DNA of 64,000 bases from Microbacterium hominis. Lineage in GTDB: Bacteria; Actinomycetota; Actinomycetes; Actinomycetales; Microbacteriaceae. Both the position numbers and the translations under genes were made by a program. The DNA is taken from contig NZ_CP054038.1 of the NCBI RefSeq assembly GCF_013282805.1, forward strand, positions 310,001-374,000, in the 5' to 3' direction. A model generated the notes under the pieces. The model saw only the letters and a list, made by a program, of their open reading frames with translations. It was not told the DNA's origin and made no database searches. Shown one piece after another: positions 54,890 to 63,964 of this stretch. The stretch's first letter is position 1; every line of letters starts with the position of its first letter.

Positions 54890-56502
54890 GCGAGCCGACG
54901 CCGACCGCTGCGACGACGAACGCGCCGCCGCCGGAGCTGGTGCGCTCGCCGCTCAGCGACGGCGTCTGGCACCGGATGCACCCGCTGACGCCGCTGCTGC
55001 GCGGCGGCATCTTCCTGCTGGTGCTGCTCGGCATCGTGGTCTCGAACCTGCGGGACCGGATCATCTACGTGTTCCTGCCCGGAATCGTGCCCGGCATCGA
55101 TCCCGAAGACGTCGAGGACTTCGAGACCGGCGACGTCATCGACTTCGTGCTCGTCAACGACCTCATCGTCGTGGCGCTGGTGGTCGTGCTGCTCGTGCTG
55201 CTGGTGCTCGTCGCGATGTTCTACACGATGTGGCGGTTCCACACCTTCCGCATCACCGACGACGACGTCGAAGTGCGCAGCGGCGTGCTCTTCCGCACCC
55301 AGAGGCGTGCGCCCCTGGACCGCGTGCAGGGTGTCAACCTCACCCGCCCGATGATCGCGCGCCTGTTCGGGCTCGCCAAGCTCGAGGTCGTCGGGGCCGG
55401 GGCGGACGCGAACGTCAAGCTCGAGTACCTGCCGACCACCAGCGCCGAGACCGTGCGGGCCGACATCCTCCGGCTCGCCTCGGGACGCCGGCTCGCCGCG
55501 GCGGAGCAGCGGTCCGCGACCGCGGAGCGTGCGGGGTCGCGGGTGGCCGCCCTGGGCCAGACGGTCAGCCGCGGCATCACGGGGCTCATCGAGGGCGACG
55601 AGGCGCCCGTCGACGAGCCGGAGTCGGTGGTCGACATCCCGCTGGGGCGCCTGATGCTCTCGCACGTGTTCAGCCCCGCCACCATCGGACTCATCGTCGC
55701 GGCCGCGGCGATCGGCATCGGCGTCTCCCGAGGGGCGTTCTGGCTGCTGTTCGCATTCGTCCCCGCCCTGATCGGATACGGCGCCTACTGGGTGCGTTCG
55801 ATCGTGCGCTCGCTCCGGTACTCGATCGCGCCGACGCCCGACGGCGTGCGCATCACCTTCGGGCTCCTCACCACCGTCACCGAGAACGTGCCGCCGGGGC
55901 GCGTGCACGCGATTGAGATCAGCCAGTCCATCCTGTGGCGCCCGGCCGGCTGGTGGACCGTGCGGATCAACCGACTGAGCGGGCGCAACGCCTCCGATGC
56001 CGTCAGCGCGGACCAGTTCACCACCGTGCTGCCGGTCGGCACCTCGGCAGACGTGGAGAGGGTGCTGCGCCTGCTGCTGCCGCACCTTCCCGAGGACGAG
56101 TGGCCGCTGATCGTGAGAGAGGGGATGCTGGGCCCGACCGTGGACGACACCTTCACCAACACCCCGCGCCGGGCGCGGCTGATGAAGCCGTTCTCCTACC
56201 GCCGCAACGGGTTCCGCCTCACCGAGGGCCTGCTGATCCTGCGCCGCGGGGTGGTGTGGCGCAAGCTCGCCGTGCTCCCGCTCGCGCGCATGCAGAGCGT
56301 CGGCATCGACCAGGGGCCGCTCGACCGCCTCTTCGACGTCGCCGGCCTGCGCGCCCACGTCGTCGCCGGTCCCGTCACGACGATCCTGGCCGCCGTCGAC
56401 CGCGCCCAGGCCGTCGCCCTGTTCGGCGACGCCGCGCAGGGCGCTGTGCGCGCGGCATCCGACGATCACACCCATCGCTGGGCGCAGGAGACCGAGCGAT
56501 GA
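54886..56502 (+). CDS. Multi-pass membrane protein with repeated PH (bPH2/YdbT-like) domains
   Basis: A 538-residue protein holding three bPH2 units. The first (about 115-200) starts FRITDDDVEVRSGVLFRTQRRAPLDRVQGVNLT; the second (about 305-400) includes YSIAPTPDGVRITFGLLTTVTENVPPGRVHAIE; the third (about 430-525) has FRLTEGLLILRRGVVWRKLAVLPLARMQSVGI. Pairs of membrane helices precede the first and second. The GTG start overlaps the previous stop. This YdbT-like partner lies in its standard place before the DUF2520 gene. Exact function is unknown. Confidence 0.88.
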   Translation: MSEPTPTAATTNAPPPELVRSPLSDGVWHRMHPLTPLLRGGIFLLVLLGIVVSNLRDRIIYVFLPGIVPGIDPEDVEDFETGDVIDFVLVNDLIVVALVVVLLVLLVLVAMFYTMWRFHTFRITDDDVEVRSGVLFRTQRRAPLDRVQGVNLTRPMIARLFGLAKLEVVGAGADANVKLEYLPTTSAETVRADILRLASGRRLAAAEQRSATAERAGSRVAALGQTVSRGITGLIEGDEAPVDEPESVVDIPLGRLMLSHVFSPATIGLIVAAAAIGIGVSRGAFWLLFAFVPALIGYGAYWVRSIVRSLRYSIAPTPDGVRITFGLLTTVTENVPPGRVHAIEISQSILWRPAGWWTVRINRLSGRNASDAVSADQFTTVLPVGTSADVERVLRLLLPHLPEDEWPLIVREGMLGPTVDDTFTNTPRRARLMKPFSYRRNGFRLTEGLLILRRGVVWRKLAVLPLARMQSVGIDQGPLDRLFDVAGLRAHVVAGPVTTILAAVDRAQAVALFGDAAQGAVRAASDDHTHRWAQETER

Positions 56503-57224
56503 CGCGTGAGGGCCGCCTCGGGGTCGGCATCATCGGCGCGGGGCGGGTCGGACCCGTGATCGGCGCGGCGCTGGGCGGGGCGGGCCACGCCGTGGTCGGC
56601 ATCACACCGGGCTCCGACCCCGAGCGGATCGAGGCGGTGCTGCCAGGCGTCCCTCACCTGGACGCCGTCGAGGTCATCCGCCGCAGCGAACTCGTGATCG
56701 TCGCGGTGCCTTCCACTGAGCTCGAGGCACTGGTGGCCGGTCTCACCGACGTCGGCGCCTGGCAACCCGGTCAGCTGGTGCTGCACACCGATCCGCGCTT
56801 CGGCACCGGCATCCTGGCACCCGTGGTGGCCAAGGGGGCGATCCCGCTCGCCGTGCACCCCGCGATCGCCTTCACCGGCACCTCGATGGACCTGCGCGCC
56901 CTGGCCCACTCGTACGCCGCGGTCACCGCCCCCGCGCCGGTGCTCCCGATCGCGCAGGCGCTCGCGGTCGAGCTCGGCTGCGAGCCGGTCGTCGTCGCGG
57001 AGGCCGACCGGCCCGCCTACGCGGAGGCCATCGCCACGGCCACGGAGTTCTCGCGCTCGATCGTGGCGCAGGCGGCGCGCCTCCTGCGCCAGGCGGGCGT
57101 CGCGGCACCGGGTCCGTACCTCTCCTCGCTCATCCACTCGACCATCGATCACGCCCTCAGCGGGGCGGACGGGGGCGCCGATACAATTGACGGCGACTTC
57201 CGAGGAGCCCCCACGAATGACTGA
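56499..57224 (+). CDS. DUF2520/Rossmann-fold dehydrogenase-like protein
   Basis: A 241-residue protein. GVGIIGAGRVGPVIGAALGGAGH (residues 8-30) is a classic NAD(P)-binding turn; ELVIVAVPS near 65 and HPAIAFTGTSMDL near 125 are the DUF2520 marks shared with the pyrroline-carboxylate-reductase-like fold. The C-terminal helices dimerise in homologues. In many actinobacteria it sits between the PH genes and panC; here it runs straight into lysS, with an 8-base overlap. Enzymatic activity is not proven. Confidence 0.87.
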   Translation: MTREGRLGVGIIGAGRVGPVIGAALGGAGHAVVGITPGSDPERIEAVLPGVPHLDAVEVIRRSELVIVAVPSTELEALVAGLTDVGAWQPGQLVLHTDPRFGTGILAPVVAKGAIPLAVHPAIAFTGTSMDLRALAHSYAAVTAPAPVLPIAQALAVELGCEPVVVAEADRPAYAEAIATATEFSRSIVAQAARLLRQAGVAAPGPYLSSLIHSTIDHALSGADGGADTIDGDFRGAPTND

Positions 57225-58748
57225 GACCGCCGCGCCCACGTCCGCGCCCGTCGACACCGAGACGACAGAGGAGGACGTTCACGAGCAGAAGGCGGTCCGA
57301 CTCGCCAAGCGCGAGCGGCTCATCGCCGAGCGCGAAGATGCGGCCGGCGGCGCCTACCCGGTGAGCCTGCCGATCACGACCACCATCCCGGCGCTGCGCG
57401 CCGAGTACGGCGAGCTCGAGGCCGGCGCCGAGACCGGTGTCACCGCGGGTGTCGCGGGCCGCATCGTGTTCAGCCGCAACACCGGCAAGCTGTGCTTCGC
57501 CACCCTGCAGGCCGGCGACGGCAGCCGCATCCAGGCGATGGTGTCGCTGGCCAACGTCGGCGACGCATCGCTGCAGGCGTGGAAGGAGCTCGTCGACCTC
57601 GGCGACCACGTCTTCGTCACGGGCGAGGTCATCTCGAGCCGTCGCGGCGAGCTGTCGATCATGGTCGCCGACTGGCAGATCGCCGCCAAGGCGATCCTGC
57701 CGCTGCCGAACATGTACAGCGAGCTCTCCGAGGAGAGCCGGGTGCGCAGCCGCTTCCTCGACCTCATCGTGCGCGACCGCGCCCGCGAGACCGTCGTCGC
57801 CCGTGCGAAGGTCAACGCGAGCCTGCGCCAGACCTTCGCCGACCGGGGCTACCTCGAGGTCGAGACGCCGATGCTCCAGGTGCAGCACGGCGGCGCCTCG
57901 GCACGGCCGTTCATCACGAACTCGAACGCTTTCGACTCCGACCTGTACCTTCGCATCGCCCCGGAGCTGTTCCTCAAGCGCGCCGTGGTGGGCGGCATCG
58001 ACCGCGTGTTCGAGATCAACCGCAACTTCCGCAACGAGGGCGCCGACTCCACCCACAGCCCCGAGTTCGCGATGCTCGAGGCGTACGAGGCCTACAGCGA
58101 CTACAACGGCATCGCCGACCTCACGCAGGCTCTCATCCAGAACGCGGCGATCGCCGTGACCGGCTCGACCACGGTGACGTGGGCCGACGGCACCGAGTAC
58201 GACCTCGGCGGCGACTGGGACCGGCTCTCGATGTACGACTCGCTGTCCGAAGCCGCCGGGCGCGCGATCACGCCGCAGACCCCGCTCGAAGAGCTCATCG
58301 CCTTCGCGAACGAGGTCGGCGTCGACATCCCGCCGCACCCCATCCCCGGCAAGCTGGTCGAAGAGCTCTGGGAGCACTTCGTGAAGGCGCACCTCACGCG
58401 GCCGACCTTCGTCATGGACTTCCCCCTCGACACCAGCCCGCTGGTGCGCGAGCACCGCTCGATCCCGGGCGTGGTCGAGAAGTGGGACCTGTACGTGCGC
58501 GGGTTCGAGCTGGCGACCGGGTATTCCGAGCTCGTCGACCCCGTCATCCAGCGCGAGCGCTTCGTCGAGCAGGCCAAGCTCGCCGCGCGCGGCGACGACG
58601 AGGCTATGCGCATCGACGAGGAGTTCCTCCGCGCGCTCGAGCACGGCATGCCGCCCTCGGGGGCATGGGCATGGGCATCGACCGCCTGCTCATGGCCATC
58701 ACGGGCCTCGGCATCCGCGAGACGATCCTCTTCCCGCTGGTCAAGTAA
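57217..58748 (+). pseudogene. lysS: Lysyl-tRNA synthetase with a one-base frameshift near the 3' end
   Basis: Class II LysRS of about 510 residues. The OB-fold tRNA-binding domain is at ~70-180, motif 2 [20 protein letters not shown] near 265, and motif 3 [12 protein letters not shown] near the end. CGAGGAG precedes the ATG at 57217. After ...LEHGMPPSG the reading frame shifts: a G run of five bases (58659-58663) is one short, and the correct ending ([14 protein letters not shown]...LFPLVK, TAA at 58746) is in another frame. As written, translation would run on to 59598. Because the enzyme is essential unless a second LysRS exists, an assembly error is likely, but this cannot be decided here. 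Confidence 0.9.
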
Positions 58749-59943
58749 GGGCCCGCCACGTCGGCTCCGGGGGCACCGCGAGCGGGTCTGCCGTCAGCGG
58801 ATCACCGGCGTGCTCGCGCGTGAACGCCCACTCGGGCAGGTGACCGGCGCCCACGAGGGTGAGAACGATCTCCGAGAGACCGTGCTCGGGGTCGATCCGC
58901 AGAGCCTCGCCCGCGAAGTGCGCCGCGTGGCTCGACCGGCCGAGCGCCCACGACAGCCAGCTGGCGGTGGCGAGGGTCCCCGGCCGTCGCACCCGGGGAG
59001 CGGATGCCGCGAGGCGGCGCATGAGGTCGACCGCGCGCTCCAGGCGCCGCGCATCGGGCCGGGGTCCGTCGCCCCACATGAAGGCGGCGTGCTCCTCGGG
59101 GTAGGCCTCGCCGTCCTCCCAGCGCAGCTGCGCGTCGAGCGCGGTGTCGGCGGCCGAGAGCCCGCCGTACCAGCCGCTGATCGCGACGTCGCGCAGCGAC
59201 GGCCGGTCGAGGCACCAGATCAGCATCGCCGCCACGAACGGGTCCAGCTCGTCGGGATCGAGGGTCAGGGCGTGCTCGAAGAATGCCGGCAGATCGTCGA
59301 GCGCGACGACGGAGCCGAGCGCCCGCGGGTCGAAGCGTCGCTCCCCGGCGCGCCTGCCCTCCCGCGGCGGCCGGTACAGCAGCTCGACGGCCTCCTCGAT
59401 CGCGATCAGCGCCCGTCCGACGTACTCCTTGGCGGCGAGGTCGACCGCCGGCAGCGCGCACGCCGCGAGCGGATCGGCGGCCGGCGTCGGCAGCGGCGCC
59501 TCACCCGGCCGGGCGGCCACGGCGATCGCCGTCAGCGGCGCGCCGGCGCCCGGAGGATCGTCGAGATACGAGCCCCACGCGTCGGCGGCCACGCATAGCG
59601 CGTCGACGACGCGCAGGCCGATGCGGCGGGCGCGCTCGGTGAGCGCGTCGATGAGACGTCGCCGCGGCATCGCCGGCCCCTCCTCGCCGAACTGCTCCGG
59701 GCAGTAGACGATCAGCGCGACGCCGTCGACGTCGGCGACCTTGCAGATCATCCCGAGCACGGTGCCGGCGAACGCGTCCACGTCCGCGTCCGGGTCCGGG
59801 GGCAGGTCCACGCGCATGGCGCCGCCGGTGCGCGGGCCGATGAACGGCACGAGCACCAGGCTCCGCTCGACGTGGCATCCCAGCAGCTGCGGCACGAGGC
59901 CGAGGAACTCCGCCGCGTTCGCGGCCTTCACAATCGTCGTCAT
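58741..59943 (-). CDS. DUF4192 protein
   Basis: A 400-residue cytoplasmic protein of the actinobacterial DUF4192 family, recognised from the N-terminal block [20 protein letters not shown] followed by RSLVLVPF and by ALIVYCPEQ near residue 78. The C-terminal half is helical with TPR-like features ([20 protein letters not shown]). No catalytic motif is evident and the function is unknown. It converges on lysS and overlaps its end by eight bases. Confidence 0.87.
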   Translation of the reverse strand: MTTIVKAANAAEFLGLVPQLLGCHVERSLVLVPFIGPRTGGAMRVDLPPDPDADVDAFAGTVLGMICKVADVDGVALIVYCPEQFGEEGPAMPRRRLIDALTERARRIGLRVVDALCVAADAWGSYLDDPPGAGAPLTAIAVAARPGEAPLPTPAADPLAACALPAVDLAAKEYVGRALIAIEEAVELLYRPPREGRRAGERRFDPRALGSVVALDDLPAFFEHALTLDPDELDPFVAAMLIWCLDRPSLRDVAISGWYGGLSAADTALDAQLRWEDGEAYPEEHAAFMWGDGPRPDARRLERAVDLMRRLAASAPRVRRPGTLATASWLSWALGRSSHAAHFAGEALRIDPEHGLSEIVLTLVGAGHLPEWAFTREHAGDPLTADPLAVPPEPTWRALT

Positions 59944-59965
59944 GCCGCCCGACTCTGCCGGGGCG

Positions 59966-59988
59966 GGATGCCGCGTGACGCGGCATCC
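59966..59988. repeat. Inverted GGATGCCGCG pair forming a hairpin
   Basis: GGATGCCGCG and its exact complement with the loop TGA, between the divergent DUF4192 and small membrane protein genes. It is one of several such inverted pairs in the window. Confidence 0.7.
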
Positions 59989-60050
59989 ACAGATCTCGGC
60001 CCGATCCGGGCTCGAACCGCCCCGGTGCAGGAGACGATGCCGACCCGACG

Positions 60051-60056
60051 TACCAT
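60051..60056 (+). promoter_or_regulatory. TANNNT -10 box before the small membrane protein
   Basis: TACCAT, seven bases (GGAGGGC), then the ATG at 60064. Confidence 0.45.
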
Positions 60057-60063
60057 GGAGGGC

Positions 60064-60291
60064 ATGGACGACTTCTGGCTCGCAGCTCTGTGGTCGCTGC
60101 TTCCGACCGTGGTCGTCAGCGCGCTCTTCTTCTATGTGCTCCGCAGCATCATCCGCGCCGACCGCAACGAGCGCCGCGAGTACGCACGCATCGAGGCGCA
60201 GGAGCGCGCCAAGCGCGGCCTTCCGCCGGCATCCGCGTCTCGCGCCGCCGACGAGCCGGCCGCCGACACGGCCGCACCCGCCGCGTCATAG
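60064..60291 (+). CDS. Small single-pass membrane protein
   Basis: A 75-residue protein. One helix (WLAALWSLLPTVVVSALFFYVL, residues 5-26) is followed by a basic amphipathic stretch (RSIIRADRNERREYARIEAQERAKR) and an Ala-rich acidic tail. The topology puts the charged part inside by the positive-inside rule. No family name is recognised; such a gene often lies near cls in Microbacteriaceae, which I note from general experience only. Confidence 0.75.
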   Translation: MDDFWLAALWSLLPTVVVSALFFYVLRSIIRADRNERREYARIEAQERAKRGLPPASASRAADEPAADTAAPAAS

Positions 60292-60352
60292 CGTCGTCCT
60301 CCCCTCCCGCTACGCTGAGGGAGATCCCTCAGGGGGAGGAGGGCCCAGGCCC

Positions 60353-61816
60353 GTGGATCCGTCGACGCTCGCCGCGTGGTGGCTCATCTTCGTGTTCGTC
60401 TTCGACGTCACGGTGCGCATCACAGCGGTGATCATCGTGCCCCGCAACCGCCGTCCGACGGCGGCGATGGCGTGGCTGCTGGCGATCTACTTCATTCCGC
60501 TGATCGGCGTCTTCCTGTTCCTGCTGATCGGCAACCCGCGCCTTCCTCGCAAGCGTCGGCGCATGCAGCAGGCGATCAACGAGTACATCCACGAGACCAG
60601 TGCGGGGCTCGACTTCGGCACGCTGCGGCCGCACGCGCCCGAGTGGTTCACGTCGCTCGTGACGATGAACCGCAATCTCGGCGCGATGCCGCTCGCGGGC
60701 GACAACGGCGCGCACCTGATCCCCGACTACCAGGGGTCGCTCGATGAGATGGCCGACGCGGTGCGCACGGCGCAGCGCTACGTGCACATCGAGTTCTACA
60801 TCCTGCAGACCGATGCCTCCACCGACAACCTCTTCCGCGCCATGGAGGAGGCCTGCGCGCGCGGCGTGACCGTGCGCGTGCTGCTGGACCACTGGGCCAA
60901 CCGCGGCAAGCCGTTCTACAAGAAGACGCTGCGGCGCCTCGACGCCATGGGAGCGGCCTGGAAGCTCATGCTCCCGGTGCAGCCGCTGCGCGGGAAGTAT
61001 CAGCGACCCGACCTGCGCAACCACCGCAAGCTCCTGGTCGTGGACGGCACCGTGGCCTTCATGGGATCGCAGAACGTCACCGATTCGACGTACAACCTCC
61101 GCAAGAACATCCGCCGCGGACTCCACTGGGTCGACCTGATGGTGCGCGTGCAGGGGCCGGTGGTGGCATCCATCAACGCGGTCTTCCTCAGCGACTGGTA
61201 CAGCGAGACCGACGAGATCCTCACCGACGAGATCGACCTGTTCTCGGTCGAGGCCGGTCCCGGCGACCTCGACTGCCAGATCGTGCCGTCGGGTCCCGGG
61301 TTCGAGTTCGAGAACAACCTCAAGCTGTTCGCGGGCCTGCTGTACGCGGCGCAGCACAAGATCATCATGGTGAGCCCGTACTTCGTGCCGGCCGAGGCGC
61401 TGCTGCTGGCGGTCACCACCGCGTGCCAGCGCGGCGTCGAGGTGGAGCTGTTCGTCTCGGAGGAGGGCGATCAGGCGCTCGTCTACCACGCGCAGCGGTC
61501 GTACTACGAGGCGCTGCTGCGCGCCGGCGTGCGCATCTGGATGTACCGCAAGCCCTTCATCCTGCACTCCAAGTCGATGACGATCGACAACGAGACCGCC
61601 ATCATCGGCTCGAGCAACATGGACATGCGCTCATTCGGTCTCAACATGGAGATCTCCATGCTCGTGCGCGGCGAGGAGTTCGTGCGCGAGATGCGCGAGG
61701 TCGAGGACACCTACCGCTCGCTCTCGCGCGAGCTCACCCTCGAGGAGTGGATGCGCCAGCGCCTGCGCTCCACCGTGCTCGACAACCTCGCCCGGCTGAC
61801 CTCGGCGCTGCAGTAG
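60353..61816 (+). CDS. cls: Cardiolipin synthase
   Basis: A 487-residue phospholipase D-superfamily enzyme that joins two phosphatidylglycerols to cardiolipin. Two N-terminal helices (AAWWLIFVFVFDVTVRITAVII and MAWLLAIYFIPLIGVFLFLLIG) anchor it. The two HKD motifs are HRKLLVVDG with His224 and HSKSMTIDN with His405, each followed by GSQN and GSSN. The GTG at 60353 was chosen: GAGGAGGG precedes it and a TACGCT -10 candidate lies at 60311-60316. The longer open frame upstream overlaps other genes. Confidence 0.95.
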   Translation: MDPSTLAAWWLIFVFVFDVTVRITAVIIVPRNRRPTAAMAWLLAIYFIPLIGVFLFLLIGNPRLPRKRRRMQQAINEYIHETSAGLDFGTLRPHAPEWFTSLVTMNRNLGAMPLAGDNGAHLIPDYQGSLDEMADAVRTAQRYVHIEFYILQTDASTDNLFRAMEEACARGVTVRVLLDHWANRGKPFYKKTLRRLDAMGAAWKLMLPVQPLRGKYQRPDLRNHRKLLVVDGTVAFMGSQNVTDSTYNLRKNIRRGLHWVDLMVRVQGPVVASINAVFLSDWYSETDEILTDEIDLFSVEAGPGDLDCQIVPSGPGFEFENNLKLFAGLLYAAQHKIIMVSPYFVPAEALLLAVTTACQRGVEVELFVSEEGDQALVYHAQRSYYEALLRAGVRIWMYRKPFILHSKSMTIDNETAIIGSSNMDMRSFGLNMEISMLVRGEEFVREMREVEDTYRSLSRELTLEEWMRQRLRSTVLDNLARLTSALQ

Positions 61817-61857
61817 GCCTGGAGACGATCGGCCGCTTCGCGACACCATAGAGGTGT

Positions 61858-61879
61858 GGATGCCGCGCTCGCGGCATCC
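61858..61879 (+). terminator. GGATGCCGC inverted pair after cls
   Basis: GGATGCCGC, loop GCTC, and the exact complement, 41 nt after the cls stop and 20 nt before the lipoprotein start. It may act as a terminator or attenuator between the two genes. Confidence 0.5.
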
Positions 61880-61898
61880 CTCGTCGAAAGGGTCTCCC

Positions 61899-62624
61899 AT
61901 GTCACGCCGGATTCTGCCGCTCGCCGTCCTGCTCGCGGGAGGGCTCCTGCTCAGCGCATGCGCAACCCCGGTGGGGACGGTCGGATCGGAGCCGTCGGGA
62001 TCGTCGTCGCCGTCTCCGTCTCCGTCCGCTTCCGATGACGACACTGCCGAGACCGAGGTGGATGCCGCGTGGCTCGACGCCGGCCGCATGATCGGCGTCG
62101 TCACGTACGGCAGCTCGACGTGCATCCCGCGGGCCGAAGAGGTCGCCATGGTCGACGGCGTGCTCGAGGTCGAGCTGCGCGACGACCCGGCGGCCGCGTG
62201 CACGCGCGACCTCGCGCCGCGCGCGAGCGTGGTCGCGCTGCCGGAGGGCGTCGACCCGACGCAGGATCTCGAGATCCGGGTGACCGGCGGATACAGCGGT
62301 GACACCGACCTCGACGGACTCGATGCCGCACCCTCAGGGACGACCGAGTTCCTGCCGAGCGCCGGCTGGGTCGAAGACGGCATGTTCGTGGTCCTCACCT
62401 GGGGCTCGTCGTCGTGCGTGCCCGAGCTCGCCTCGGTCGAGGCGACCGGCCCGGCCGAGGTGACGGCGACCTTCGCCACCCCGCCCGCCGACCAGGTCTG
62501 CACGATGGACATGGCCCCGCGCGCGCTCGTCGCCACGGTCGAAGGCGTCGACGACGACGAGGCGGTGCTCGTGCTCACCGGCGGCGAGTTCCTCGAGGTC
62601 CGCACCCCGATCCTCCCCTCCTGA
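61899..62624 (+). CDS. Lipoprotein with two homologous Cys-containing halves
   Basis: A 241-residue exported lipoprotein (lipobox LLLSAC, Cys at about 21) with a Ser/Pro linker. The mature part consists of two related halves: GSSTCIP....AVAMVDG and later ACTRDLAPRASVV in the first, and GSSSCVPELASVEA followed by VCTMDMAPRALVA in the second. Each pair of Cys probably forms a disulphide. No known family is recognised. AAAGGG lies 6 nt before the ATG; an upstream in-frame ATG at 61854 falls inside a hairpin and was rejected. Confidence 0.82.
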   Translation: MSRRILPLAVLLAGGLLLSACATPVGTVGSEPSGSSSPSPSPSASDDDTAETEVDAAWLDAGRMIGVVTYGSSTCIPRAEEVAMVDGVLEVELRDDPAAACTRDLAPRASVVALPEGVDPTQDLEIRVTGGYSGDTDLDGLDAAPSGTTEFLPSAGWVEDGMFVVLTWGSSSCVPELASVEATGPAEVTATFATPPADQVCTMDMAPRALVATVEGVDDDEAVLVLTGGEFLEVRTPILPS

Positions 62625-62641
62625 CCCTCACCAGGCCACCC

Positions 62642-62700
62642 GTTCGCTGCTCCGCTGTCGCAGTCGGCGAGCGGGACTGCAGATTGTGACAGCGGAAGGG
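62642..62700. repeat. REP-like palindromic element, copy A
   Basis: 59 bases from GTTCGCTGCTCCGCTGTCGC to GACAGCGGAAGGG. CCGCTGTCGCAGTC pairs with GATTGTGACAGCGG along its whole length (two G-T pairs), with a 16-base loop. Identical at every base to the copy at 63906-63964. Confidence 0.88.
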
Positions 62701-62723
62701 TGGGGTTGTGCGCGCGGCCTCCC

Positions 62724-62783
62724 GTTCGCTGCTCCGCTGTCGCAATCGGCGCCTCTCCCTGCAGATCGCGACAGCGGAAGGGT
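62724..62783. repeat. REP-like palindromic element, copy B
   Basis: The same ends as copy A with a different middle. CCGCTGTCGCAATC pairs with GATCGCGACAGCGG at 13 of 14 positions. Copies A and B are direct repeats 82 bases apart upstream of the nuclease-fold gene. Confidence 0.85.
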
Positions 62784-62943
62784 GGAGTGGCACCCGTGAG
62801 CGGTGAGCGTGAGCGTTGGGGTCGGGCCGCGACCGGGCCATCGCACCCGAAGTCCTCTCCTCCCCAGCCGCGCCGGCTGGCGAGAGGGCCCACAGGCGCC
62901 GTTTTCGCGGAGAGCAGGCCCCACCGCCTGGAACCATCGCGCC
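62784..62943 (+). other. Gap upstream of the DUF559-like gene, nothing recognised
   Basis: The 160 bases between repeat copy B and the gene start contain no convincing promoter, ribosome site or hairpin of note; weak similarity to either repeat is not seen. Confidence 0.4.
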
Positions 62944-63903
62944 ATGGCCAGCCCACTCCCCGACGAACTCGGCGACCGCTTCTCGGTCGCTGATGCACTC
63001 GCACGTGGCGTCCTCCCCAGTCGTCTGCGGGGCAAGGATCTCGAACAGCACTTCCACGGCGCGCGCTCGAGAGTCGCGTCTGATGACCCTCGACTGCATG
63101 AAGATCGATCGGGGATGCGCCGAGGGGAGCTCGAGCGGGAGCACCTTGCCCGCGCGCTCACCTACGCCACGCGGATGTCGGATGGAGCGTTCTTCAGCCA
63201 CGTCACTGCTGCGGTCCTGTGGGACGTACCACTCCCGGGCGGGTTGATCCGGAATGCTCCGGTCGACGTCGCCGTCTTCAAACCGGTCCGGCTCTCCCGT
63301 GCACGCGGGGTGCGAGGCCACCAAGCAGCCGCAGCGACGACCCGCGTACGGGTCCACCCGACGTGGGGAGTCAGGCTCACGGCGCCGGCGACGACCTGGG
63401 CGATGCTCGGTTCGGTGCTGCGTCGCCCCGAGGATCTTGTCGCCGCGGGCGACGCGGTGGTCCGAGACTGGCGCGTGAACGAGGCCCTGGCATCGCTGGA
63501 GGATCTTCGTCACGCGATCTACGCGGGCCGCCGGGTAGGAGTCCAGCAACTCCGCGAGGCCATCCCCGATCTGCGGACGCGTTCCGCGTCGCGGCAGGAA
63601 AGCAGGCTGAGACTCTGCCTGATGGGAGCGGGCCTGCCCGAGCCCGATCTCAACTTCGACGTGTTCGAAAACGGGATCAAGATCGCGTGCGTCGATCTCG
63701 CTTACCCTCACCTGCGCATCGCCATCGAGTACGAGGGCGAGCACCACCTTCTCGACCCCGAGCAGTGGGCACGCGACATCCGTCGGTACGAGCAGCTGGA
63801 AGCGGCGGGCTGGCGCGTCATCCGAGTCACGAAGGCAGAGCTCGCCGGCGATCGCCGGGCGCTACTCGCGCGCGTGCGCGCGGCGATCGCCGGCCGATCG
63901 TGA
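62944..63903 (+). CDS. DUF559-like nuclease-fold protein
   Basis: A 319-residue protein. The N-terminal 110 residues resemble the winged-helix region of AbiEi-type regulators (FSVADALARGVLPSRLRGKDL, then THVTAAVLWDVPLP). The C-terminal 100 residues have the DUF559/Vsr-like PD-(D/E)xK pattern: ESRLRLCLMGAG, then DLAYPHLRIAIEYEGEHH (Asp and Glu of the core) and AGWRVIRVTKAEL. These proteins are common in Microbacteriaceae, often several per genome, and are of unknown role. It is framed by near-identical REP-like palindromes, which may or may not be linked to its function. The ATG at 62944 has no clear ribosome site. Confidence 0.82.
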   Translation: MASPLPDELGDRFSVADALARGVLPSRLRGKDLEQHFHGARSRVASDDPRLHEDRSGMRRGELEREHLARALTYATRMSDGAFFSHVTAAVLWDVPLPGGLIRNAPVDVAVFKPVRLSRARGVRGHQAAAATTRVRVHPTWGVRLTAPATTWAMLGSVLRRPEDLVAAGDAVVRDWRVNEALASLEDLRHAIYAGRRVGVQQLREAIPDLRTRSASRQESRLRLCLMGAGLPEPDLNFDVFENGIKIACVDLAYPHLRIAIEYEGEHHLLDPEQWARDIRRYEQLEAAGWRVIRVTKAELAGDRRALLARVRAAIAGRS

Positions 63904-63905
63904 AA

Positions 63906-63964
63906 GTTCGCTGCTCCGCTGTCGCAGTCGGCGAGCGGGACTGCAGATTGTGACAGCGGAAGGG
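63906..63964. repeat. REP-like palindromic element, copy C
   Basis: Identical in all 59 bases to copy A (62642-62700), beginning two bases after the stop of the DUF559-like gene. The two copies frame the gene as direct repeats. Confidence 0.88.

Noticed and set aside
58625..59598. Read-through fusion of lysS with 285 extra residues
   Set aside because: The extra part is Arg-rich antisense of the DUF4192 gene; it arises from the frameshift only.
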